DNA of 64,000 bases. Origin: Acinetobacter proteolyticus. GTDB lineage: Bacteria; Pseudomonadota; Gammaproteobacteria; Pseudomonadales; Moraxellaceae. The first letter of the stretch is position 1; every line of letters begins with the position of its first letter. The translations under genes were made by a program, and so were the position numbers. Location: contig NZ_KB849179.1 of the NCBI RefSeq assembly GCF_000367945.1, positions 2,193,747-2,257,746 of the forward strand, written 5' to 3'. This document shows, piece after piece, positions 11,121-21,653 of the stretch. Under the pieces are notes generated by a model that saw only the letters and a list, made by a program, of their open reading frames with translations, made no database searches and was not told the origin of the DNA.

Positions 11121-12761
11121 TTATTTTTTAATGACTTGCTTATAACGCTTAGCAGGCCAGATCATGATAAAGCGCGCGCCACCCAAGTTTGGACTCTGAT
11201 CCACTTGAATGGTACCACCAAACCAGTAGGCAATCCGACTGACAATCGACAGACCTAGGCCATAACCACCCGAAGCACGGGTACGGCTGTCATCTAAACG
11301 GGCAAAGGCTTCAAAAATACGACTACGCTCCTGCTCAGGAATCCCCGGTCCGTCATCTTCAACGCAGACATAGGCATTACCATCGGCACGAATTCCACCG
11401 CTGATACGCACTTTATGATCACAATAACGGACCGCATTACCCACCAGATTCTGCACCACACGGTGTAGATAACGGCGTTCCGCATCCACTTTTAAAGCCA
11501 AAGGTGGGGCAATCAATTCAATTTCTTTTTGCGTCTTCAGCGCTTCAGTTTCCATTGCCACTTGATCAAGCACTTCAACCAAGACAATGTCTTCGAAATC
11601 TAAAGAAGGCGTGCCCTGCTCCAACTTGGCATAGGTCATGATCTCATCAATCAAGGTATTGAGGGCTTCAATATCCTTATCGATCATGTCGACCTGCTGA
11701 ATACGATAATTATAGTCGTCTTCTTCTGCCAGCATTTCCATACCGAAGCGAATCCGCGCTACAGGGGTTCTGAGCTCATGCGACACCGCACGCATCAATT
11801 CACGCTGTGCCTCGATCAGACGCTGAATATGATCCGACATGTTGTTATAACTGGAGGCCAAATTCGCCATTTCATCGCTGCCCTCAATCGGAACTCGCAA
11901 GGACAAATCACCAGACTTCATTTTGTTTAAGGCATAACGCACCTGACGGATTTTACGCTCAAGCGGCAGAATCAAACCATAAACACCCAAACTCAACAGG
12001 AATAAGCTAAATAAGGTAATGCCAGCGGAAAGCTGGAATGGCATCCAATTGAACATCGGCACAGGCCCTAAAACCAGCACTTGTGCAGAATGATTCGGCA
12101 TTGGCGAAACAATGGAAATGGTGGTACCGCGTACCGTAGCACTGTCTTTATACAACAACACGCTTTGATCTTGGCGCAAACGCCCAATTTGTTCCGAATC
12201 CAGATTGATATCTTTAATATCTGCAATTTCAATTGGATAATAGAAGTGCTTTTTGATTTTGTCTAAATACTCACGCTCCTGCCCCGGATAAAAAATCAAA
12301 TAATCCAGTACAAAGATCGGTAGCGCTTTCATTTGGCGTTCGCCAATTTTATCGACTTTAATATAGAGGTAATGCTTAGGATCGTCTTTCAGACCGATAA
12401 TGATATAGCCAATGCCATTATTGGCATCGTAACGAACCACTGACTTTTGCTCAGCAATACGCTTTTTCTCGGTACGCGATAGTTCGACCCGTTCTGCATC
12501 CACATAATAGATCGGCAATTCCAGCAAATCAGAAGCATCGGAAATCCAATCTAACTTTTGTTGCTTTTCTGGCTGACGAGACACCCCTTCACTAATGACA
12601 TAGGAAATACCATCAGTAAGAGATTCACGATATTCTTGCGCGCGTTGATAGTTAATGATCTGCACCAACAAATAACAAAATGCGGCAACCACAACAACCA
12701 AAACCACCAAACCAGCATAAATACGCAAGAATATGCTGTTTTTCAGTACTCGACTTACCAT
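11121..12761 (-). CDS. bfmS: Sensor histidine kinase BfmS
   Basis: BfmS is the inner-membrane sensor paired with BfmR, the envelope-stress and biofilm two-component system of Acinetobacter. The 546-residue protein has one transmembrane segment at about 12-35, a periplasmic sensor region to about 240, a second segment at about 243-265, a HAMP region, and the DHp motif AVSHELRTPVARI with His328 as the predicted phosphoacceptor. The ATPase domain shows an N box (QNLVGNAVRYC), G1 (DDGPGIP) and G2 (GYGLGLS). All catalytic motifs are intact. It is downstream of bfmR, separated by 106 bases that can fold into a hairpin. Confidence 0.95.
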   Translation of the reverse strand: MVSRVLKNSIFLRIYAGLVVLVVVVAAFCYLLVQIINYQRAQEYRESLTDGISYVISEGVSRQPEKQQKLDWISDASDLLELPIYYVDAERVELSRTEKKRIAEQKSVVRYDANNGIGYIIIGLKDDPKHYLYIKVDKIGERQMKALPIFVLDYLIFYPGQEREYLDKIKKHFYYPIEIADIKDINLDSEQIGRLRQDQSVLLYKDSATVRGTTISIVSPMPNHSAQVLVLGPVPMFNWMPFQLSAGITLFSLFLLSLGVYGLILPLERKIRQVRYALNKMKSGDLSLRVPIEGSDEMANLASSYNNMSDHIQRLIEAQRELMRAVSHELRTPVARIRFGMEMLAEEDDYNYRIQQVDMIDKDIEALNTLIDEIMTYAKLEQGTPSLDFEDIVLVEVLDQVAMETEALKTQKEIELIAPPLALKVDAERRYLHRVVQNLVGNAVRYCDHKVRISGGIRADGNAYVCVEDDGPGIPEQERSRIFEAFARLDDSRTRASGGYGLGLSIVSRIAYWFGGTIQVDQSPNLGGARFIMIWPAKRYKQVIKK

Positions 12762-12812
12762 AGGGTAAATAATTCCAATCTAGTTAATATCTCCCCTGAA
12801 CAGTCACACTGC

Positions 12813-12862
12813 CTAAGGCCCCTCTATCAAGGGAAAAGCCCCCTGTGATCAGGAGGCCTTAG
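12813..12862 (-). promoter_or_regulatory. Branched hairpin in the bfmR-bfmS intergenic region
   Basis: CTAAGGCC at 12813-12820 and GGCCTTAG at 12855-12862 form a perfect 8-bp outer stem enclosing shorter C-rich/G-rich stems. There is no clear T run, so it may be a processing site or partial attenuator setting the BfmR:BfmS ratio rather than a full terminator. The role is inferred from position. Confidence 0.5.
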
Positions 12863-12867
12863 AGAAT

Positions 12868-13584
12868 TTAGATACCGTTGGTTTCTTTAACGAATAAATA
12901 ACCTTTACTACGTACTGTTTTAATACGTTTTGGATTTTCTGGGTCATCCCCGATTTTTGGACGGATACGGGAAATACGCACGTCAATCGAACGGTCCTGA
13001 CCATCGTATTCGATACCACGTAAACGCTCGAAGATATCTTCACGAGACAGGATACGACCCGCATTCGATGCCAATAACCATAACAGATCATATTCAGCGC
13101 TGGTGAAGTCAACCAACTCACCATTTAAAGTCACTGAACGACCACCGTTATCAATCACCAAATCATCAAATTCGATACGCTGTGCCACTTCGTCTTCTAC
13201 TGTTTTGTCAGTGCGACGTAATAGAGCACGGATACGCGCTAATAACACACGTGGCTGAACAGGTTTAGCAACATAGTCATCTGCACCCATTTCTAAACCA
13301 AGCACCTGATCCATATCTTCAGTACGTGCAGTGAGCATCAAAATCGGTTGATGATAATGTGGACGTACTTCACGACAAACGGTCAGACCATCTGCACCCG
13401 GTAACATAACATCCAGCACCACAAGATCGGGTTGCTCGCTGATAATGCGACGGATTGCACGGTTACCATCAGTTTCGACTCCAACTTCTAAACCGTTACG
13501 AATCAAATACTCTTGTGTTAAACGTGCTAAGCGTTCATCATCTTCTACGATTAAAATCTTCGGTAACTTTTCTTCTTGGCTCAT
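12868..13584 (-). CDS. bfmR: Response regulator BfmR (OmpR/PhoB family)
   Basis: BfmR is the DNA-binding partner of BfmS, controlling envelope, capsule and biofilm genes in Acinetobacter. The 238-residue protein, the length I expect for the A. baumannii regulator, has a receiver domain with acidic pocket ED-D at 14-16, phosphoacceptor Asp58 (DLVVLDVMLPG), Thr in LMLTAR and Lys in YVAKP. A winged-helix Trans_reg_C domain follows, ending GYLFV. It is the first gene of the pair; its promoter lies in the 544-base gap shared with nrdA. Confidence 0.96.
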   Translation of the reverse strand: MSQEEKLPKILIVEDDERLARLTQEYLIRNGLEVGVETDGNRAIRRIISEQPDLVVLDVMLPGADGLTVCREVRPHYHQPILMLTARTEDMDQVLGLEMGADDYVAKPVQPRVLLARIRALLRRTDKTVEDEVAQRIEFDDLVIDNGGRSVTLNGELVDFTSAEYDLLWLLASNAGRILSREDIFERLRGIEYDGQDRSIDVRISRIRPKIGDDPENPKRIKTVRSKGYLFVKETNGI

Positions 13585-13871
13585 TTGTTGCCCCTAAAAT
13601 CTGAGTGAATCCATCTATAAAAATCTGATAGATACATTGGTTTATGTTTTGCAATATACACACGTTTACATTGTAAACAAGTAGCCGTTCACCAAACTGA
13701 TACACGCTTACCCTGTTTTGTTATCTTTTTATTAAAATTATGAATTTTAATATCTTTTTCAGAAATATATGCATTTTCCGACAGGATGAATATTTAGTAT
13801 AGATTTTGTGCCAATGTTAAACAATTTGTTTCTTTATTCGCCCAAAACAATTTAAGTGTCTGTTTTTTGAG

Positions 13872-13892
13872 TTATCCACAGAGTTATCTATA
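13872..13892 (+). promoter_or_regulatory. Paired DnaA-box-like sites upstream of nrdA
   Basis: A perfect consensus DnaA box TTATCCACA at 13872-13880 is followed by TTATCTATA at 13884-13892, head to tail with a 12-bp period. DnaA boxes upstream of nrdAB are known in E. coli, where DnaA links dNTP synthesis to replication. The sites are seen directly; regulation by DnaA here is inference. Confidence 0.65.
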
Positions 13893-13994
13893 AGCCTTTT
13901 TTAACGGCTTTGATATGCTATGTGACTGTGATTTCAGCAGTTAAGACATGAAAAAAAAATTAGTAAAATGTCAAGGATTGATCTACTCCAAAAA

Positions 13995-14010
13995 ATCCCG
14001 TATCTTGTGT
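13995..14010 (+). promoter_or_regulatory. NrdR box candidate 1 (nrdA promoter)
   Basis: By eye, 11 of 16 positions match the NrdR consensus ACACWATATATWGTGT; the right half (TATCTTGTGT) is good and the left half is poor. It starts exactly 32 bp before the second box, about three helical turns, the usual NrdR tandem spacing. Confidence 0.55.
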
Positions 14011-14026
14011 TGAAAATAAACTTTAA

Positions 14027-14042
14027 CCACTAAGTATTGTGT
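14027..14042 (+). promoter_or_regulatory. NrdR box candidate 2 (nrdA promoter)
   Basis: CCACTAAGTATTGTGT matches the NrdR consensus at 13 of 16 positions by eye. NrdR represses ribonucleotide reductase genes when dATP is high. It lies 87 bases before the nrdA ATG. Confidence 0.65.
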
Positions 14043-14128
14043 TTATCCCTCAAACATCGTGGCATACTTTTTGCTCGATTCAAACGGTCAATGAACATAA
14101 AAATAGATGATAATGGAGCTATGCTGAC

Positions 14129-16969
<2,841 letters not shown>

Positions 16970-16993
16970 TTTTATTCCTCTCTGCATAAATTC

Positions 16994-17012
16994 CCTCTCC
17001 TTTTAGGAGAGG
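16994..17012. repeat. Short inverted repeat after nrdA
   Basis: CCTCTCC and GGAGAGG form a 7-bp perfect stem with a five-base loop, followed by a smaller stem (GCGAC/GTCGC). There is no T run, so it may be a processing or stability hairpin in the nrdA-nrdB transcript. Confidence 0.5.
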
Positions 17013-17062
17013 TGATGAGCGACTAAAGCGTCGCAAGAGAGGTTTCTATAGAGGCATCGATC

Positions 17063-17194
17063 ATGTTCCATCTCAGTCATAATTATCAATTTGGTGTGAT
17101 TGTTCTGATTTGTGCCTTTCTAGTGTTTTATATCCCCCTCGTTTACGCATTTTTTAAAATACGTAGACAACAGCGTAATCAAAATAAGTCTTAG
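17063..17194 (+). CDS. Possible small membrane protein between nrdA and nrdB (43 aa)
   Basis: A 43-codon frame starts MFHLSHNYQFG, continues with a single hydrophobic segment of about 20 residues (about 11-31), and ends with a strongly basic tail (KIRRQQRNQNK). That layout is typical of a single-pass membrane microprotein with a cytoplasmic C-terminus. No strong ribosome-binding site precedes it, although GAGG lies 9 bases upstream. It is in the nrdA-nrdB operon gap. I do not recognise it; conservation between relatives would be needed to call it firmly. Confidence 0.45.
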   Translation: MFHLSHNYQFGVIVLICAFLVFYIPLVYAFFKIRRQQRNQNKS

Positions 17195-17336
17195 GGATTG
17201 TCAGTGTCCATTGGTCACTTTTTAAAACTCAATCAATAAAACTTAATTTTGCTTACACAAATTGAGCGTATAGTAGGGCATCTCCTTGCTTGAGATGTCT
17301 AAATAAAAGATATAAAGCAACGAAGAGAGAATTGAT

Positions 17337-18620
17337 ATGTCTATCCTTAGTTGGGACGATTTTGAAGATGATTCGCAAAAACCGACTGCACCTGAACACA
17401 AGTCTGCGCCCATCGACACGCAAAAAACGGTTAATACGCAAGTGGTATCTGATTCAGAGCAATCATCGCCGCGCGTGGCAGCTGCACAACCCGCTGGAAC
17501 CAATTCCGTGCGATCAACAAATCCAACCGATTCGTTGGCACGAGCATCTGCTGCCTTAGAACACCTAGATGCTGCACCGGGCTTGGAAGAGCTTGAGATG
17601 GGTGCACAGCGTGTACAGGTTGATGATAAAGCGATGATCAACTGTCGCGCAGACTTAAACCAGCTTGTTCCGTTTAAATATGAGTGGGCTTGGCAGAAGT
17701 ATCTTGACGGGTGTGCAAACCACTGGATGCCACAAGAAGTCAACATGAACCATGATATCGCGCTTTGGAAGTCTGAAAATGGCTTAACTGAAGATGAGCG
17801 TACCATCATCATGCGTTCTTTGGGTTTCTTCTCGACTGCGGACTCATTGGTTGCAAACAACTTGGTATTGGCGATCTACCGTCATATTACTAACCCTGAA
17901 TGCCGTCAGTACATCTTGCGTCAAGCGTTTGAAGAAGCGATTCACACCCATGCTTATCAATACTGTATCGAATCTTTGGGTATGGACGAAGGCGAAGTCT
18001 TCAACATGTACCGCGAGATTCCAAGTGTTGCGCGTAAAGCATCGTGGGGCTTGAAGTATACTCAATCTTTAAGTGATCCGACGTTCAACACTGGTACGCC
18101 TGAAAACGACCAACGTTTATTGCGTAACTTGATCGCGTTCTATTGCGTTCTTGAAGGGATCTTCTTCTACTGTGGCTTTACTCAAATCTTGAGTATGGGT
18201 CGTCGTAACAAGATGAATGGTGTTGCTGAGCAGTTCCAGTACATTTTGCGTGATGAGTCTATGCACTTGAACTTCGGTATCGACATGATCAACCAGATCA
18301 AGATCGAGAACCCACATTTGTGGACGGCTGAGTTCCAAGAAGAAGTGATTCAAATGATTCTTGAGGGCACCATGCTTGAGATCGAATATGCGCGTGACAC
18401 CATGCCACGTGGTGTATTGGGTATGAATGCAAGCATGATGGAAGAATACTTGAAGTTCATCTGTAACCGTCGTTTAGCACAACTTGGTTTACCTGAGCAG
18501 TTTGCTGGTGTAACCAACCCGTTTGGCTGGATGTCTGAGATGATGGACTTGCGTAAAGAGAAGAACTTCTTTGAAACGCGTGTAACGGATTACCAAACTG
18601 GTGGTGCGTTAAGCTGGTAA
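17337..18620 (+). CDS. nrdB: Class Ia ribonucleotide reductase small (radical) subunit
   Basis: NrdB holds the di-iron centre and tyrosyl radical used by NrdA. The 427-residue protein has a long low-complexity N-terminal extension of about 85 residues before the ferritin-like core. The core shows the metal ligands in EEAIHTHAY and [10 protein letters not shown]; the Tyr four residues after the first ligand His matches the radical tyrosine position (E. coli Tyr122). The C-terminus ends in an acidic/aromatic tail that normally docks on NrdA. It lies downstream of nrdA with a 367-base gap that holds a small ORF, and is followed by a strong terminator. Confidence 0.96.
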   Translation: MSILSWDDFEDDSQKPTAPEHKSAPIDTQKTVNTQVVSDSEQSSPRVAAAQPAGTNSVRSTNPTDSLARASAALEHLDAAPGLEELEMGAQRVQVDDKAMINCRADLNQLVPFKYEWAWQKYLDGCANHWMPQEVNMNHDIALWKSENGLTEDERTIIMRSLGFFSTADSLVANNLVLAIYRHITNPECRQYILRQAFEEAIHTHAYQYCIESLGMDEGEVFNMYREIPSVARKASWGLKYTQSLSDPTFNTGTPENDQRLLRNLIAFYCVLEGIFFYCGFTQILSMGRRNKMNGVAEQFQYILRDESMHLNFGIDMINQIKIENPHLWTAEFQEEVIQMILEGTMLEIEYARDTMPRGVLGMNASMMEEYLKFICNRRLAQLGLPEQFAGVTNPFGWMSEMMDLRKEKNFFETRVTDYQTGGALSW

Positions 18621-18643
18621 GTCAATAGAATAAATACGCAGTT

Positions 18644-18674
18644 AAAAAAGGGCTACCAATGGCAGCCCTTTTTT
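18644..18674 (+). terminator. Intrinsic terminator of nrdB
   Basis: AAAAAAGGGCT pairs with AGCCCTTTTTT (11 bp) around an eight- to nine-base loop, ending in six T. It lies 24 bases after the nrdB stop. Confidence 0.92.
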
Positions 18675-18853
18675 ATATCATCTTTTTAATCTAGCTTTGA
18701 GCCTTAAAGTCGTTTTCTACATTTTAAATGGCTAATCAAAAAGATATTTTACATCTCAAAATTAACCCAATAAAAATAGAATCAACCCTACTCAAAATAT
18801 TAATTTAAATACATTTAAAGTAGGTTTGATGACCATAACTGGAATTTCACCAA

Positions 18854-19732
18854 ATGTTCAGCAAGACAATTATTAATAAATATCAAGAAAATTTACTTTT
18901 TTGTACTAATTATTGGCTAAATGACAATCATGGACATAGTGGCTCTCTTTTAAATTTGGATGACTTATCTCAAGTCGAACAGGATAAAACTTGGAATCAT
19001 ATATTTGAAACCTATAAATCAGATTCACTAACTATAAAAAAATTTCGTGACATATTAAAAAGATTGATTCACAAGGAAACAATAAGTCAATGTGAATTAG
19101 ATCTTTCGGAAGTTAAGTATATATGTGGAGGTAAAAGCGCCAAACACTTCAACTTTACTCAAGCTTGTGATTTAGTTAACTGGTGGAAATTGGCAACTAT
19201 TTCAAATTCAGGGGATGAACACATACATAAAACTGAAGTAAAACATCTAAAAGAGTGTTTCAATAAGGATGGGAAATTAAATGGAGTGTCTGGATTTATT
19301 AAAAGAAGCTGGCACAAAGGTCTAATGGTTAGTAATAGCGATGGCAATCATAGAATTGGAAATATTGCCAATATTTGCACCCAAAATCCACAGCTTAAAA
19401 TACCTTACATTGAACAACTAACTAAATACCAAATAAATCAAGAATCCTTACAAGAATTATTAAAAAATTACGCTATATATCTCATTATTGAAAAATCTGA
19501 TAGAGAAATCTCTATTACAATGGATAATATTTGTGAAAATCAAAAATCTTTTTGTTTAATACTTTCAGAAAGATGTACTATTTACTCACTTTCACATGCA
19601 CATTTCGATTGCTTTAATATAAGAATATATTTTTTAGAAAAATCATACAAAAACTTTCTACTAAGAGCTCAGCTAAACAAAAAGTTTCACAAAAATAATT
19701 TAATTAGAGACCTATTAAGAGATAAATTATAA
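18854..19732 (+). CDS. Protein of unknown function next to the Hxs cassette (292 aa)
   Basis: I do not recognise this protein. It is 292 residues, AT-rich in codon use, Lys/Asn/Ile-rich, with no signal peptide or clear membrane segment. The central part holds SNSDGNHRIGNIA (about residues 163-175); the D-G-x-H-R core resembles nucleotide-binding loops of ParB/sulfiredoxin-like proteins, but that link is weak. The tail is Lys/Leu-rich. It converges on hxsA with a 14-base gap and shares its low GC, so it probably arrived with the same island. Whether it works with the Hxs proteins is unknown. Confidence 0.7.
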   Translation: MFSKTIINKYQENLLFCTNYWLNDNHGHSGSLLNLDDLSQVEQDKTWNHIFETYKSDSLTIKKFRDILKRLIHKETISQCELDLSEVKYICGGKSAKHFNFTQACDLVNWWKLATISNSGDEHIHKTEVKHLKECFNKDGKLNGVSGFIKRSWHKGLMVSNSDGNHRIGNIANICTQNPQLKIPYIEQLTKYQINQESLQELLKNYAIYLIIEKSDREISITMDNICENQKSFCLILSERCTIYSLSHAHFDCFNIRIYFLEKSYKNFLLRAQLNKKFHKNNLIRDLLRDKL

Positions 19733-19746
19733 AATATTTTGCATTA

Positions 19747-20421
19747 CTATTCATAATAATTAACTGCAGAAATTCCCAAGCTGTTCAAAAGCTCAGTTGT
19801 CATCCGACCATTAATTGATAGGTTTTTATCAACTTGGTAGTTAGCAATAGCTTTACGTGTATTTTTACCTAGATCACCATCAATTTTCCCAGAATAGTAT
19901 CCTAATTGTAACAAGGCTACTTGTACCCGCTTGATCTGCATAACCTGCATTAAGATTGGATCTTCTGATGATGAGGGTGCACTCGTATTTAAGTTAGTTC
20001 CATAATAATTATTAACTGGAGTATCTGTTTTAGTTGGAACATTTGAGTAAGTTTTTACAGTTATATTCGAACTATTTCTATTTGAAGATGAGGATGTACC
20101 TGAAGAACTAGTTGAGTTCGAGCTTGAATAACTCGGTGGAGTATAGCTTGGTACAGAATAAACAGGTGTTCTTGAACTGGAATAACCTGAATATCCCGAG
20201 CCAGAGTAATGACTTGAATGACTTCTATGGCTTGAATGACTTCTATGACCTGCAAACATGTTTTCATATTCATAATTTAAAGGACGTATAGAAACTGGTT
20301 CTAAATTTTCATAAGAATCCACATTAGTATTAATTGCTGCGGCTGCTTTATTATTAATAACTGGTGCCGATGCAGCAAAAACAGCTAATGATTTTATAAA
20401 TTTACTCAAACACCACCCCAC
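19747..20421 (-). CDS. hxsA: His-Xaa-Ser repeat protein HxsA with peptidoglycan-binding domain
   Basis: HxsA is the His-Xaa-Ser repeat protein of the Hxs cassette and a plausible substrate of the paired radical SAM enzymes. The 224-residue frame has a basic/hydrophobic N-terminus like a signal sequence (about 5-29), five consecutive H-x-S triplets at 59-73 (HRS HSS HRS HSS HYS), a Ser/Tyr/Pro/Thr-rich low-complexity stretch to about 145, and a C-terminal PG_binding_1-like domain (QLGYYSGKIDGDLGKNTRKA, then LSINGRMTTELLNSLGI). The start is uncertain: the frame opens with GTG at 20421, but a TTG four codons later sits better behind a GGGGTGG sequence. It is last in the operon, 42 bases after hxsC. 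Confidence 0.85.
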   Translation of the reverse strand: MGWCLSKFIKSLAVFAASAPVINNKAAAAINTNVDSYENLEPVSIRPLNYEYENMFAGHRSHSSHRSHSSHYSGSGYSGYSSSRTPVYSVPSYTPPSYSSSNSTSSSGTSSSSNRNSSNITVKTYSNVPTKTDTPVNNYYGTNLNTSAPSSSEDPILMQVMQIKRVQVALLQLGYYSGKIDGDLGKNTRKAIANYQVDKNLSINGRMTTELLNSLGISAVNYYE

Positions 20422-20463
20422 TAAAAAATATATTGTTATTAAAATTTTATATTATGCAAGCGT

Positions 20464-21648
20464 TTAACCTTGTTTATCAACAAGTTTTATAGGATTCAGA
20501 GCAGATGGTGCCCAGCCATTTTGATACCAAGTAAATAAACCACAACATTTTTTCTTTACATCACAATTTTCACAAACTTTATCATAAGTATTTTTCCAAT
20601 CTGAAATACTTTTAGCAGAAAATTCCCATAAAGATTCAGGTAAGCAACACAAAGGAATATTCATTAGTACTAAACGGATTTTTGAGTTTACCAATACATT
20701 TATTGCAATTATCAGTTCTTCCCACCACTCTTTGATATCAACTTGACTCAATTCTTTATTAGCCAATGCAAAACCTATAGGTTCACAGCCAATCAGAGCG
20801 ACCTCATTCACAAATGGAAGGTTGGTTCGTATATAAGTACAGAGATCAATTAATTTCTCTAATACAGGCTTAACCAAAACAATTCTTAATTGTATCGGTT
20901 GTTCGTAATGCTGGAGGACATAAAGACCTTCTAATGTTTCTTCAAAAGCCGAATGTTGCTGCACTACAAAATCATGTAAGAGATCTGCATGACCATATAG
21001 TGGGATAAGCCAATTCACTTTCGTTTCAAGATTAGATAACACTGATTCCGCTATCTTAGGATTACTAAACAAGCGACCATTCGTTAGTACATCAATTACG
21101 ATTGAAGGAAATTTATTATGAATAGTATCGATGATTAATCTTAACTGTGTATCTAGTAGTAATGGCTCACCACCCGTTAAGCCAATATTCATCGGTTCAT
21201 AGCTAAGATGATCAATAATTTCTAATGCTTGTCGTACCAACCATGAATCATCATGCTTAGTTGGTGGTTGAGAGCACATGATGCAGTAGTTATTGCATCT
21301 GTTGGTTAAAAATAAAGTATGATGAGTATCACTTGCTCTCAAAAGTACACTTAGATTCTTTTTATATGGGTCAATAGTAACCACATCATTTGATTTTAGT
21401 ACTTGTTGTTCTGGAATAAAGAGATTGTTTGCACCAACCTTATCAAGCAAGTCTGGACTATAAATTGAATAAAGATTGTCTAATCCTGCCTGAATATATC
21501 GATCAAAAATCTCGACTTCCTGGACATTAGTAACTGGCACTAGAATAGATTGATTAGGTAACCACTCTACATCCAAATTATCAAGACTAAGTACCCTAAA
21601 GATTTGTGGAGTATGTTTTGTGACTGAGTCTAGCTTTATTTTTCTCAT
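20464..21648 (-). CDS. hxsC: His-Xaa-Ser system radical SAM maturase HxsC
   Basis: This is a radical SAM enzyme of the HxsC type, thought from gene context to modify a partner peptide or protein. In its 394 residues the CxxxCxxC cluster motif sits at Cys118, Cys122 and Cys125 (TNRCNNYCIMC), followed by a GGEPLLL S-adenosylmethionine motif near residue 158. A C-terminal cysteine group (CENCDVKKKCC) could bind an auxiliary cluster. The ~110 residues before the radical SAM core are an extra N-terminal domain. It starts 5 bases after hxsB, so the two are likely coupled. The chemistry is not established here. Confidence 0.88.
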   Translation of the reverse strand: MRKIKLDSVTKHTPQIFRVLSLDNLDVEWLPNQSILVPVTNVQEVEIFDRYIQAGLDNLYSIYSPDLLDKVGANNLFIPEQQVLKSNDVVTIDPYKKNLSVLLRASDTHHTLFLTNRCNNYCIMCSQPPTKHDDSWLVRQALEIIDHLSYEPMNIGLTGGEPLLLDTQLRLIIDTIHNKFPSIVIDVLTNGRLFSNPKIAESVLSNLETKVNWLIPLYGHADLLHDFVVQQHSAFEETLEGLYVLQHYEQPIQLRIVLVKPVLEKLIDLCTYIRTNLPFVNEVALIGCEPIGFALANKELSQVDIKEWWEELIIAINVLVNSKIRLVLMNIPLCCLPESLWEFSAKSISDWKNTYDKVCENCDVKKKCCGLFTWYQNGWAPSALNPIKLVDKQG

Positions 21649-21653
21649 CTTAT

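Larger units (their letters stand above)
13585..14128. other. bfmR-nrdA divergent control region
   Basis: A 544-base, AT-rich gap between divergent genes. It holds the bfmR promoter (minus) and the nrdA promoter (plus). Recognisable sites are two DnaA-box-like 9-mers at 13872-13892 and two NrdR-box-like 16-mers at 13995-14042, described separately. No small ORF or terminator stands out. Confidence 0.7.
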
